Assembly: GCF_003479605.1 (NCBI RefSeq)
Contig: NZ_QUHR01000002.1
Location: 186,001-250,000, forward strand
Direction of reading: 5' to 3'
Length of the DNA stretch: 64,000 nucleotides
Source of the DNA: Roseburia sp. AF12-17LB
GTDB lineage: Bacteria; Bacillota; Clostridia; Lachnospirales; Lachnospiraceae
The notes under the pieces: model-generated
Databases searched by the model: none
Told to the model about the DNA's origin: nothing
What the model saw: the letters and a program-made list of their open reading frames with translations, nothing else
Shown: piece after piece, positions 1 through 8,056 of the stretch
How the letters are laid out: each line of letters starts with the position of its first letter
How positions within the stretch are numbered: the stretch's first letter is position 1
Made by a program: the position numbers and the translations under genes

Positions 1-341
1 TAAACATCATTCGGCGGTATTGGCGTTAAATCTTTCATTGGTGCAAATCGAATATCTTCTCCCATAGAAAAAGTAACAGCGGCTACATCATCAATGGCTT
101 CAAATCTCTGGAATAATTGTTCCATTTTATTTCTATCGTGAAAATCGGATTCCGTTATCACGAATGAGTAAGTAGGTGACCAGCCATATACCTGTGCGTT
201 TACGGAAATCAAATACTCCCGTCCAAGCGTACCAACTAATACCGATCCAAGCATTGCGATAATGCCTACAAGCATTGAAACACTTGTCAGAATACTTCTA
301 AGTGGAGACAGACGAAGGTCTTTAAGTATCATTTTTAGCAC
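1..341 (-). CDS. ABC transporter permease, MacB/FtsX-like (N-terminal part, cut by window start)
   Basis: Only about 113 residues are visible. The protein starts with a short cytoplasmic stretch, then a hydrophobic segment (about residues 13-35) typical of the first membrane helix of MacB-type permeases, then the start of the extracellular core domain. I chose the GTG at 341 because a GGAGG lies 8 bases upstream; the ATG at 332 is the alternative. It overlaps the end of the ATPase gene by about 20 bases, so the two are translationally coupled. With the ATPase and the lipoprotein adaptor upstream it forms a three-part efflux or peptide-defence pump. The substrate cannot be read from the sequence. 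Confidence 0.75.
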   Translation of the reverse strand, partial: MLKMILKDLRLSPLRSILTSVSMLVGIIAMLGSVLVGTLGREYLISVNAQVYGWSPTYSFVITESDFHDRNKMEQLFQRFEAIDDVAAVTFSMGEDIRFAPMKDLTPIPPNDV

Positions 342-1035
342 AAGTTATCCTCCCTCCATCCATTTCAAAAATCGTATCACAGGTATCTGCAATATCAGGA
401 TCGTGCGTAACCAACAGCAGCATAATTCCATTTTCTTTTACGACGCTGTGCAACAGTTCCATAATCTGCGTTCCCGTCTTTTTATCCAACGCTCCCGTAG
501 GCTCATCACATAAAATGGCTTCCGGAGATACTGCAAGCGCCCTTGCGATTGCAACTCTTTGTTGTTCACCGCCGGACAAATTGATTGGGTAATCATTTTC
601 CTTGCTTTCTAAGCCGACACTTTTTAGCAAGCCTGTAATTATCTCGTGACGCTGTTTGGCGGTAAACGACTTTTTGGCATAGAGTAGGGGTAATTCGATA
701 TTTTCCCATACCCGCAAGTGCTTAATCAGAGAGTAGTTCTGAAATACAAATCCGATATTATTGGCTCGCAGTATAGACAGATCACGGTCTTTCAAAGCAG
801 AAATAGATATACCATCATAAAGATACTCGCCCTCATATTCCCGATTTAACAAGCCAATAATGGATATAAGGCTTGTTTTGCCTGAGCCGGACTTTCCGAC
901 AATGGCATAACTGCGCCCTCGTTGCAATTCCATATTAGCGTTGGTTACTGTTGTCAGCATATCGCCATTATTCAATTTGACGCTTGCTTTCAAATCCTTT
1001 ATTTTGATTAAAGTCTTTTCGGAAATTCCTTTCAT
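322..1035 (-). CDS. ABC transporter ATP-binding protein, MacB/LolD type
   Basis: This 237-residue ATPase drives the neighbouring MacB-like permease from the cytoplasmic side. It has a Walker A (GKSGSGKT, around residue 47), a signature motif LSGGEQQR (around 137), a Walker B ending LCDEPTGALD and a switch histidine in LLVTHD. The ATG at 1035 is preferred over a longer TTG start at 1059, because an AGGGGG lies 10 bases upstream and the start then falls 4 bases after the adaptor gene. Single-domain ATPases of this size with the QQR signature usually serve three-part macrolide/peptide exporters or lipoprotein release systems. The upstream two-component genes suggest induction by an envelope-acting compound; this is inference. 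Confidence 0.88.
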   Translation of the reverse strand: MKGISEKTLIKIKDLKASVKLNNGDMLTTVTNANMELQRGRSYAIVGKSGSGKTSLISIIGLLNREYEGEYLYDGISISALKDRDLSILRANNIGFVFQNYSLIKHLRVWENIELPLLYAKKSFTAKQRHEIITGLLKSVGLESKENDYPINLSGGEQQRVAIARALAVSPEAILCDEPTGALDKKTGTQIMELLHSVVKENGIMLLLVTHDPDIADTCDTIFEMDGGRITCAKNDT

Positions 1036-1039
1036 TTTA

Positions 1040-1897
1040 TCAAATCCCCCTCGGATCAAGGTTTGGCGGAGTAGCAGAAACTACATCGCCCTCCTCTAAG
1101 CCGGACAGTATTTCTATATTGGCTCCGTCTGTCACACCCAATGTCACTTTTGTTTCCACTCTTTCTCCATTCGGAGTAATTACAGTAACCAATCCCGTCC
1201 CTTGTCTACCCGCTATTACCGACAGCGGCAATATAAGGACATCATTTCTCGTTGTCGCCGTTATGACTACCGTTGCACTTTGCCCCGATTTCACATCGAC
1301 TGTTTGACTGATCAAGCATTGCAGAATGCCCTCTTGCGGCACGATTCCCGTAAACGCATTTTCATCTGCGGCAGGCGACACCACGGCAATCATATCGGTT
1401 GGTCCTACACCATCATATACTTGAAATTTTGCTTTCAACTCTGCATACTCCGGTAAGGTACTCAAAAAATTATCTGCCTCTACATTGAGGGCAAATCCTG
1501 TATAATGCACTATCGCTACGGGATAATTACTCGGTACGCTTTCATTGGATGGGGCAATAGAGGTAATTGTACCATCCACCGGAGATTTCAATTCTTTGCC
1601 GTTCACAGTTCCAATAATTTGCCCGGCAGTGATTTTTTCTTCTAATTCTACCGCTGTATTAAATATGCCATTTTCGGGTGAGAAAATAATAAACGGTACT
1701 GCCGGAACAATAGTCGTTTGCGTTGAAACGGTTGGAGTAATTGTCCCTCGTACAACTGATACCGTTTTTTCTGCGGATGTTGCGCTATCTGTAAGATTGT
1801 TTTCGTCTGTCTGCCCAATTGCAGAGCAGGCAGATAGCGTAAATACAAGAAACAAAATAGAACATAGCAGCATTTGTTTTCTTAGCAACTTCATCAT
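1040..1897 (-). CDS. Lipoprotein efflux adaptor, MacA/HlyD-like
   Basis: This 285-residue protein begins with a signal peptide and a lipobox (LSAC, cysteine near residue 24), so it should be lipid-anchored outside the membrane. Further on, a lipoyl-like hairpin region (GQIIGTVNGKELKSPVDGTITSI) and a C-terminal beta-barrel with 'VLPLSVI' and 'GLEEGDVV' are typical of membrane fusion proteins. It lacks a long coiled coil, like other short Gram-positive adaptors. It is first in the pump operon, followed by the ATPase after 4 bases. ATGATG at the start leaves two possible initiator codons 3 bases apart. A hairpin separates it from the kinase gene upstream. Confidence 0.82.
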   Translation of the reverse strand: MMKLLRKQMLLCSILFLVFTLSACSAIGQTDENNLTDSATSAEKTVSVVRGTITPTVSTQTTIVPAVPFIIFSPENGIFNTAVELEEKITAGQIIGTVNGKELKSPVDGTITSIAPSNESVPSNYPVAIVHYTGFALNVEADNFLSTLPEYAELKAKFQVYDGVGPTDMIAVVSPAADENAFTGIVPQEGILQCLISQTVDVKSGQSATVVITATTRNDVLILPLSVIAGRQGTGLVTVITPNGERVETKVTLGVTDGANIEILSGLEEGDVVSATPPNLDPRGI

Positions 1898-1917
1898 TCC
1901 TCCTTATGCTGTATCAC

Positions 1918-1977
1918 AAAAAATACGAGCCTCTATCTTGATACTTTTATTGTACCAAAACAGAAGCCCGTATTTTC
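1918..1977 (-). terminator. Hairpin between kinase and pump genes
   Basis: AAAATACGGGCTTCT and AGAGGCTCGTATTTT form a long imperfect stem; on the minus strand it is followed by a T-rich run. It probably ends or attenuates transcription from the two-component operon before the pump operon. Confidence 0.55.
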
Positions 1978-2031
1978 TTGATTGCTCGTAAGATATTCCT
2001 CTTTTTTTCTATGCAAATTCTTACAATTTTC

Positions 2032-3117
2032 CTACGCCAACGGCAAAGTAATTGAAAACTTGTTTTGATCCTCTTGGCTCTCTGCAACGATTGTACCATT
2101 GTGTAGTTCAACAATCTGCTTTGCAATCGCCAAACCTAATCCAGCTCCTCCACTGCTTGTACTTCTCGCTGCGTCAAGCCGATAAAACTGCTCGAAAATC
2201 CTGTTTAACTTTTCTTCCGGCAGAGTATCGCCGTGGTTACAAAAAATAATGCTGACCGTATCTTCCTGACATTGTGCGCTGATCGTGATATCCGTATTTT
2301 CAAAACTGTAGATAACCGCATTTCTCAAAAGGTTATCAAAAACACGCTGAATTTTGTCTGCGTCACATCGAAGCATTATATCATCATCAACACAAAGATT
2401 ACATTGCAAATTCTTTGATTTGAGCATAGGCTTAAATTCATATACAAGTTGCTCCAGCAGGCGAGTTAAATTGATTTTCGTGTATTGTAATGTAATATCG
2501 TATATATTGAATCGTGTTATCTCGAAAAACTCGTTAATCAGATCCTCTAACCGTTCTGCCTTACCAAGAGTGATTGAAAGGTACTTTTCTCGAAGTTCCT
2601 TTGAGATTTGCGACTCATCACGCAGTAAAGTAAGATACCCGATTACAGAAGAAAGCGGTGTTTTCAAATCGTGTGCAAGATACATAATCAGGTCATTTTT
2701 TCGCTGCTCATTTTCTTTTGCAAGCCTTGCATTACTTTCAGCCTCTTGTTTTAACTGATTGATGTTAGCGGCGATTTCACTCAACTCCGGGGACATTTCA
2801 ATGTAACTGACATTCTGATCGAACATTTTTCCTGTCGCAGCCTGTACCTCGTACACATAGGCGACTACTTTTTTCAAAAGTAGGTATGTCATGTATATAA
2901 TACAGCCACCCCACACGATTACAGCCACTATATAAAGATATACTGTTCTGTAATACAAGTAATAATACAAAACATACTTGCGGAGAATTTCCTCTGCCAT
3001 AATTCCTAAAAGAAAAGTACCGCCAAAAATAAGCACAGAGCAAATCGCACATTGAATTACATACCCTTTGAACAAGGTAGAGAGCAGATAGTTTTTTTCT
3101 TTTTTATTCAATTTCAT
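2032..3117 (-). CDS. Sensor histidine kinase, VanS/BceS-like
   Basis: This 361-residue membrane kinase has two transmembrane helices (about residues 15-40 and 58-82) separated by a very short extracellular loop. A HAMP-like linker and coiled coil follow, then the phosphoacceptor motif AHDLKTP (His near 149) and an ATPase domain with N box (DNLLRNAVIYS), G boxes and GLGLAIAKQIV. The short loop suggests sensing within the membrane, as in kinases that work with peptide exporters. It overlaps the response regulator gene by 14 bases and the pump genes follow, so control of the pump is the simplest reading. Confidence 0.88.
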   Translation of the reverse strand: MKLNKKEKNYLLSTLFKGYVIQCAICSVLIFGGTFLLGIMAEEILRKYVLYYYLYYRTVYLYIVAVIVWGGCIIYMTYLLLKKVVAYVYEVQAATGKMFDQNVSYIEMSPELSEIAANINQLKQEAESNARLAKENEQRKNDLIMYLAHDLKTPLSSVIGYLTLLRDESQISKELREKYLSITLGKAERLEDLINEFFEITRFNIYDITLQYTKINLTRLLEQLVYEFKPMLKSKNLQCNLCVDDDIMLRCDADKIQRVFDNLLRNAVIYSFENTDITISAQCQEDTVSIIFCNHGDTLPEEKLNRIFEQFYRLDAARSTSSGGAGLGLAIAKQIVELHNGTIVAESQEDQNKFSITLPLA

Positions 3118-3805
3118 ACCCTACACCCCAAACAGTTTTAATGAACTTCGGATTTTTTGAAGGTTCATTCAATTTTTCCCGAAGCCGCCCAATGTGCGCC
3201 ATTACCGTATTGTTACTGTTGCGAAGATACTTTTCTTTCCACACGGCTTCAAATAATTCCTCCGAGGCGACAACTTTACCCTGATGTTCGCACAGATACC
3301 ACAGAATAGAAAACTCCAACGGAGTCAAGGCTATTTCTTTGCCATACAAGTAGCACTTGTGGCTGACTCTGTTTATCAGTAGACCTCTGATGTCATACTC
3401 GTCTTTTTCTTCGGATTGGCTCAAATTAGGACTGTTATAGCTCTGATAACGCCTTAATTGCGTCTTTACTCTTGCCACAACCTCTAAAGGATTAAACGGT
3501 TTCGTTATATAATCATCCGCACCAATCGTAAGCCCCATAATCTTGTCGCTATCCTCAATTTTGGCGGTAAGCATAATAATAGGGAAGTAAAACTTTTCCC
3601 GAATTTTTTGGCAAAGTCGAAAACCATCAATATCCGGCAGCATAATATCAAGTATCGCTAAATCAATCTGCGACTGTTTGATACATTTCATCGCCTCTAA
3701 CCCATTATAACATTTATATACTGAATAACCATCGTTACTCAAATACACTTCAAGCAGATCAACGATTTCTTTTTCGTCATCCACAATTAAAATCTTCTTG
3801 TTCAT
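3104..3805 (-). CDS. Response regulator, OmpR/PhoB family
   Basis: This 233-residue regulator has a receiver domain with the acidic pair DDE, phosphoacceptor aspartate in LDIMLPD (near residue 53), the threonine and lysine switch residues (MLTAK, TKPF), and a C-terminal winged helix ending VWGVGYEIE. It sits between an XRE gene and the kinase, with overlaps or gaps of only a few bases, in one transcription unit. The likely target is the downstream efflux operon. The Shine-Dalgarno (GTAGGATCA) is weak, in line with coupling to the XRE gene 5 bases upstream. Confidence 0.9.
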   Translation of the reverse strand: MNKKILIVDDEKEIVDLLEVYLSNDGYSVYKCYNGLEAMKCIKQSQIDLAILDIMLPDIDGFRLCQKIREKFYFPIIMLTAKIEDSDKIMGLTIGADDYITKPFNPLEVVARVKTQLRRYQSYNSPNLSQSEEKDEYDIRGLLINRVSHKCYLYGKEIALTPLEFSILWYLCEHQGKVVASEELFEAVWKEKYLRNSNNTVMAHIGRLREKLNEPSKNPKFIKTVWGVGYEIE

Positions 3806-3810
3806 TGATC

Positions 3811-4023
3811 CTACACCTCATTTTCGGGTACGGCTTCCATTATGTCGCCAAAATCACACTCTAAGTATTCGCATATATTCAACAGCACGGGAAGGGTAAC
3901 ATTTTCATTTTTTCCGAGTTTCGCAAATGTACTTTTGCTTGCCCCGACCGCTTCTCGTAATTGACTCTTTTTCATTCCCTTGTCAATCAGAAGTTTCCAA
4001 AGTTTGTTGTACCGTACTTTCAT
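3811..4023 (-). CDS. XRE-family DNA-binding protein
   Basis: This 70-residue protein is a single helix-turn-helix of the Cro/C1 type (SQLREAVGASKSTFAKLGKNE), close to small regulators found in Firmicutes integrative elements. The ATG at 4023 is preferred because a GGAGG lies 7 bases upstream. It is first in the operon with the response regulator and kinase and has a clear promoter. It may autoregulate the resistance module or respond to element state; no operator was identified. Confidence 0.75.
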   Translation of the reverse strand: MKVRYNKLWKLLIDKGMKKSQLREAVGASKSTFAKLGKNENVTLPVLLNICEYLECDFGDIMEAVPENEV

Positions 4024-4052
4024 TTCCGCACCTCCACCCAAATATAGTTTGT

Positions 4053-4081
4053 ATTATAGCACTTTGAGAGTGAAATCGCAA
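4053..4081 (-). promoter_or_regulatory. Promoter of the XRE/two-component operon
   Basis: TTGCGA (4076-4081) and TATAAT (4053-4058) are separated by 17 bases on the minus strand, about 30 bases upstream of the XRE start codon. Confidence 0.7.
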
Positions 4082-4150
4082 TTATTAAGTCTGTATTTTG
4101 AGACTTTTAGTTTTCAAACCGGCACAATATCTTTCTGATATGTAATCCAA

Positions 4151-4171
4151 CCGCCTGCAAAATGCAGGCGG
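4151..4171. terminator. Perfect GC-rich hairpin after CHAP gene
   Basis: CCGCCTGCA and TGCAGGCGG flank a 3-base loop, 11 bases past the CHAP stop codon. It could terminate the CHAP transcript; the U-run is poor on the minus strand. Confidence 0.55.
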
Positions 4172-4181
4172 CTTGTGTATT

Positions 4182-5372
4182 TTAATAGGCAGGTGCGCCG
4201 TAGCCAAGAATCTCGTAATAACCGATAGAATACTCATTGACTCGGCAACTGTCGCCGGAGTTGCCCTCGACCGTATAAACCTTGCCGTTTTCGACCTTTT
4301 GAACAATACCCGTATGGTCGGATAATCCATCCTGACCACTTTCGTCTGCCCAATCGAAGAAAATAATCATTCCGGGGGCAGGCTCGGCGCTGCCATCCAG
4401 CCATTGTCCACGATCCTTAAACCATTGTACTCCGTTGACACAGCCTGCATATTTTGGGATAACTCCAGCGTCGATATAGCCGCACTCGTTGGCACACCAA
4501 GATACAAAGCAAGCACACCATTCTACACGGGAGTTAAAACCGTACCACGACCAATACGGCTGACCGCCCACATTGCCAACCAGAGAGAGTGCAACGGTCA
4601 CGATCTGTCCGTCGCCGCCTGTAATGCCGTAAAGCACCTGTGACCAAAGGTAATTGTTTTCATCTGCAAGCAGTTCAGCGAGGTAGCCTTTCTGTTCTTC
4701 GTTAAAACCATATTGCGCCGCCATTTCCTCGGCAGTCTTGTGGCTGACGGTAATATACAGATAGGTTTGTGTGACCGTGCTTTCAGTTTCCACGATATTA
4801 CCGTGTCCGTCATCGGTTTCGGTAATAACTGTTTCGGTCTTGCTCTCTGTTCGGGAAGATATTTGATTCATCTCCCAAAAGATGTCTTTTAAGAGTTGCT
4901 TTTTGCCATCGTCCATTGTGGCAACCTCTTGGGGGTTATCTTGATCCGTATTCGTTTTTACAGAGTAAACGGCAAGCACCTCTTTCCAAACGGCTCTGCT
5001 GCCACTCATTTCAAGAACATCATAGGATACCGAGTTCTTTTCCTCTTGCAGCTTGGTATCGTATTCGGTATTGATTTCCTGCACAACGGTCTGCATACTC
5101 ATTCCAGTGCCGGAATCTTCGTCTGAGAAGAAAATGCCAAATACTGAGCCGAGGATCATACCAATCAGGCAAATCACGATAATAACCAAAACCGCCACCC
5201 AGCCGCCTGCGGCGATAGCGGCAATCAAGGCTTTCGTTCCGGCAATAATCGCTTTAATGGCAAGTGCGGTCGCTTTGGCAATCGCCTTTACCGTAACCAC
5301 GGCGGCTTTTGCCGCAGCCCTTGCCGCTTGTGCTGCTCTCTGTGCAGTTTTAACCGTAATGATTGAATCCAC
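4182..5372 (-). CDS. CHAP-domain hydrolase of a conjugative element, probably N-terminally shortened
   Basis: The 396-residue ORF has an Ala/Lys-rich helix (residues 1-55), one strong membrane helix (about 57-80), an extracytoplasmic lysozyme-like stretch and a C-terminal CHAP amidase/endopeptidase domain. Visible catalytic residues are Cys in EWCACFVSWC and His in SDHTGIV, with Glu in TVEGNS. Such proteins open peptidoglycan for the conjugation apparatus in Tn916/Tn1549-like elements. Homologues, as I remember them, have a longer N-terminal cytoplasmic part. Here the ORF opens abruptly at a GTG lying inside the last repeat of the upstream repeat gene (23-base overlap), which suggests a deletion joint. 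No other conjugation gene is complete nearby. Confidence 0.78.
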   Translation of the reverse strand: MDSIITVKTAQRAAQAARAAAKAAVVTVKAIAKATALAIKAIIAGTKALIAAIAAGGWVAVLVIIVICLIGMILGSVFGIFFSDEDSGTGMSMQTVVQEINTEYDTKLQEEKNSVSYDVLEMSGSRAVWKEVLAVYSVKTNTDQDNPQEVATMDDGKKQLLKDIFWEMNQISSRTESKTETVITETDDGHGNIVETESTVTQTYLYITVSHKTAEEMAAQYGFNEEQKGYLAELLADENNYLWSQVLYGITGGDGQIVTVALSLVGNVGGQPYWSWYGFNSRVEWCACFVSWCANECGYIDAGVIPKYAGCVNGVQWFKDRGQWLDGSAEPAPGMIIFFDWADESGQDGLSDHTGIVQKVENGKVYTVEGNSGDSCRVNEYSIGYYEILGYGAPAY

Positions 5373-5660
5373 CTAAAAATCCTGGATTGCTATGCCCCCG
5401 CTTATGCCCCTTGTCATCATAATGGTTTAAACCGCCAAAGAATCCTGGTCGACTCTCACCTACTTTATGCCCGTTATTGTCATAATGATTCATACCACCA
5501 AAAAAGGAAGGCGAACTATGTCCGATTTTCTTTCCATTTGCATCATAGTCGTTCATACCACCAAAGAATCCTGGTCTGCTCTCGCCTACTTTTTTCCGTT
5601 TGCATCATAATGGTTTATGGATCCAAAGAATCCTGGTCTGCTATATCCTTTTTTACTCAT
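5350..5660 (-). pseudogene. Tandem NHYD..G repeat protein, frameshifted
   Basis: The gene starts at the ATG at 5660 behind a perfect GGAGG and would encode about 102 residues made of about five copies of a 21-residue unit (NHYDxNGxKxGxSxPGFFGG). A run of six A (5590-5595) lacks one base compared with the frame, so the product stops after MSKKGYSRPGFFGSINHYDA plus four residues. The remaining repeats stay open from 5556 down to 5350. The DNA repeats are about 63 bases. I do not recognise a function; the Gly/Tyr/Asn/Asp composition suggests small beta-hairpin repeats. The gene ends inside the start of the CHAP gene. Confidence 0.7.
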
Positions 5661-5768
5661 AATGTCATCCTCCTGACTCTATTAGCCTCTTGTTTGATCT
5701 CAGAATAACACACTTTTCTCATTTGGAAGTCGCATAACAGGCGACATTCTTTTATCGCATTTACATTC

Positions 5769-5796
5769 ATTATACCATTTATAATTCTTCCGACAA
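5769..5796 (-). promoter_or_regulatory. Promoter upstream of the repeat gene
   Basis: TTGTCG (5791-5796) and TATAAT (5769-5774) with 16-base spacing on the minus strand. A small GTCGC/GCGAC hairpin (5729-5745) lies in the leader before the repeat gene. Confidence 0.5.
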
Positions 5797-5855
5797 TACG
5801 CAATAAAGCCGGAAGCCACGTTATCATCCATGACCTCCGACTCGTTCTGCTTATT

Positions 5856-6194
5856 CTACACTGTCCTTACACCCAAATCAACTCCTCTCTCCGTTTTATC
5901 TTTTCCCTGCTTTTCTTGAATAATCCTCTTATTGATCTCAAGCCGTTCATGAATGGATAATTTCTTATCTTTTCCATCTACCGCCTGCTTCTGCTGTGCC
6001 GGTTTTCTATCTGTTTTTCCTACATCCTTAACAACTTCATTCGCTTCGGTACTTGTTACCCTCTCATCTGCTCTTCCTTCATATCTTTCTGCTATCTGCT
6101 GTTCTCGTCTCTCCTTCACACCTTTTTCCTCCAGATTGCAAAAACTCTGCAGATACGGAAGCACATGATTCTGCATGTCTGTCAGATCTTCCAT
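5856..6194 (-). CDS. Fragment of a mobile-element protein (C-terminal part)
   Basis: The 112-residue ORF is charged and helical, with a terminal stretch (LSIHERLEINKRIIQEKQ) like the tails of large plasmid/ICE proteins. The same frame stays open about 55 bases further upstream (to a TAG near 6260) without a start codon, and the sequence there reads as protein. The ORF is therefore probably the 3' end of a longer gene whose 5' part has been lost. No ribosome binding site precedes the ATG. I cannot assign a domain. Confidence 0.4.
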   Translation of the reverse strand: MEDLTDMQNHVLPYLQSFCNLEEKGVKERREQQIAERYEGRADERVTSTEANEVVKDVGKTDRKPAQQKQAVDGKDKKLSIHERLEINKRIIQEKQGKDKTERGVDLGVRTV

Positions 6195-6234
6195 ATACTT
6201 TTGGAACTCTTCACTTCCTTTGCCTTTCTGGTAA

Positions 6235-6510
6235 TTGATCCAATACTCATGTCCGTCTGATTTCTTCTATTCCGACAGGCATACTATTTTTACAAGAGAT
6301 TTTGAAAGTATTAACATGGTATTAACAACCGCCACAATTTACTATTATGGAATTGATACAAAAACCTATGAACCGAAAGTTACCAAACTTGCCTACTCAA
6401 AAACTGACGATTGCTTTTATATCGACAACGGAATACAAGACGCTCACATAAAAGCATTTGAAAAAGAGCAAATAAAAGAATCACTTTACTTAAAATATAA
6501 CGCCCAATAA
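6235..6510 (+). CDS. Small hypothetical protein
   Basis: The ORF encodes up to 91 residues; the internal ATG at 6316 would give 64 residues (MVLTTATIYYYGIDTKTYEP...). The amino-acid composition is plausible (acidic, Tyr-rich) and a hairpin follows the stop. There is no convincing ribosome binding site and the 5' end overlaps the open frame of the neighbouring fragment on the other strand. It may be a remnant. Confidence 0.3.
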   Translation: MIQYSCPSDFFYSDRHTIFTRDFESINMVLTTATIYYYGIDTKTYEPKVTKLAYSKTDDCFYIDNGIQDAHIKAFEKEQIKESLYLKYNAQ

Positions 6511-6517
6511 CAAACAA

Positions 6518-6552
6518 GAGGACTTGCAAGGTTTCTAACCTTTCAAGTCCTC
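6518..6552. terminator. Inverted repeat after the small ORF
   Basis: GAGGACTTGCAAGG and CCTTTCAAGTCCTC pair over 14 bases with one mismatch around a 7-base loop. No T-run follows on the + strand, so it could also be a structural repeat of the element. Confidence 0.5.
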
Positions 6553-6587
6553 TGCTATATCATGGTACTGTTAGCCATGTCCGTTCC

Positions 6588-6633
6588 GTCAAGGACTGCC
6601 CTACGGCGTATCGGCTACGCCTTGTTCCTTGAC
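6588..6633. repeat. Nested inverted repeat, possible oriT-like structure
   Basis: GTCAAGGA (6588-6595) pairs with TCCTTGAC (6626-6633), and inside them GGCGTA (6605-6610) pairs with TACGCC (6616-6621). Nested stems beside mobilisation gene fragments are typical of transfer origins in Clostridia elements, and I recall similar sequence in such elements. No intact relaxase is present to support this. Confidence 0.4.
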
Positions 6634-6673
6634 CTCACTACATTTGCACAATCCGTTCTTCTGTCATTCCATA

Positions 6674-8056
6674 CTATTCATCACTTTTTAAATGTTTGTT
6701 TGTAATAATTGGAATAACTTCTTCTGAATCATTTACAAACGCTAAAACTTCATTTACTATCTTAATCTTCCGATAACCACCTTTATGATAATGCAACATC
6801 TTATGATGATTTGAACAAACAACTATGAGATTATTAAGCCTATCCAAAGTTCCTTCTTCATCATATTCTTCAGACAGATTTTTTATATGATGTACTTCTA
6901 CGTATTTTGTTCCATCTTGTTTTTCTATTGGCATTCTTTGCTCATTTGAACATAATTGGCATTCATAATCATATGCTCTTTTTAGTTTATCTATTAACTT
7001 ATGATTTCGTTCTATCTTATTTTCTGATATTTCTTTTTTTCTGATTTCCTGCTCTTCCAAATCTATAATTTCATCAATTTCCTCTGTTAGTTCTTTTATC
7101 GTATTACTTTTTTTAGAACGAACATACCCTAATGACAAAATATACTCATCTATTGACATTTCATTCAACTTTGCTACATTATATATTGTTTGATAAATTT
7201 TGTCTTGTGAAGAAAAATATACGATATTGGGTGGCTCTATAATGTATTTACTTAACTCTTTCTTATACTTTATATTCTTATTTTCAGAAACATACTCATC
7301 AGCACGCCTTGATTTTTTATATCCATAAAAATCAAGAAATTCATCTAAATGCATTCCACAACGATGTGCATAATTTCGAATCCATTGATTTTCTGGTGAT
7401 GAACTTAATTGTACAACACCATCAACCATATGTTCCTCAAAAAATTTGATTATTCTAGAATCTCTAATTGAATCCTTTTCTGTTAAACAACTTTCAAATC
7501 CAAGAAATTGAGCATATTCTTTTCCTTTCATATTTCTTTTATGAGCCGCTTTTTTAAAAAGCTGTTTAGAATCTCCATTTAGTAAAATACATTCCTTTTT
7601 CAAAATGCTATCCCGTTCACTACATTTCAGCACCTCATAGTCCATTTCATTATATATATTCATTTTTTCAACTATTGAAAGAGTTTTTAAATCCTCTGGA
7701 ACAAATTCATCAAACATACATTTAACACATTTTTCATCAAAATATATTAAACATATTTTTCCATCCCTACTATTTTTAATAAGATACCGTCTTTGCTGTT
7801 TCTCATTCCAATAACTGAATTTGTGGTACATTAACATTTTTCTAAAAATTTTCTCATCATCTTCTGATAACATTTCCATAAACCAAGATGTATAATGCTT
7901 TATCCCATGAATTAACACTTTATTGACATTTGCTTTTGTACTCCATGTCATATCTGCTATTTCTTGATTTGTCATCTGATACTCGTAATATAATTTCTGT
8001 ATTGCCTCCGAATCTAATTCCGAAGTAGTACCCCGATATTTTTCTGTATTTCCCAT
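6674..8056 (-). CDS. HTH + HNH endonuclease protein
   Basis: This 460-residue protein starts with a helix-turn-helix-like segment (YEYQMTNQEIADMTWSTKANVNKVL, residues 19-45). Two related central segments each contain an FFEEH.../...DEFLDFYGYKKS-like unit (about 195-250 and 270-320), followed by a charged coiled coil. A C-terminal HNH domain has CxxC (YECQLCSNEQ), the EVHHI histidines and LNNLIVVCSNHH (about 365-435). Such nucleases cut DNA; the architecture fits a stand-alone restriction-like or element-defence nuclease. The gene is far more AT-rich than leuS, which points to transfer. No methylase gene accompanies it. The ATG at 8056 has a GGGAG about 11 bases upstream. Confidence 0.7.
   Translation of the reverse strand: MGNTEKYRGTTSELDSEAIQKLYYEYQMTNQEIADMTWSTKANVNKVLIHGIKHYTSWFMEMLSEDDEKIFRKMLMYHKFSYWNEKQQRRYLIKNSRDGKICLIYFDEKCVKCMFDEFVPEDLKTLSIVEKMNIYNEMDYEVLKCSERDSILKKECILLNGDSKQLFKKAAHKRNMKGKEYAQFLGFESCLTEKDSIRDSRIIKFFEEHMVDGVVQLSSSPENQWIRNYAHRCGMHLDEFLDFYGYKKSRRADEYVSENKNIKYKKELSKYIIEPPNIVYFSSQDKIYQTIYNVAKLNEMSIDEYILSLGYVRSKKSNTIKELTEEIDEIIDLEEQEIRKKEISENKIERNHKLIDKLKRAYDYECQLCSNEQRMPIEKQDGTKYVEVHHIKNLSEEYDEEGTLDRLNNLIVVCSNHHKMLHYHKGGYRKIKIVNEVLAFVNDSEEVIPIITNKHLKSDE

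Noticed and set aside
5350..5660. Possible CRISPR-like or MITE array (63-base repeats)
   Set aside because: The repeats are back to back without spacers and encode a regular 21-residue unit, so they are coding repeats.
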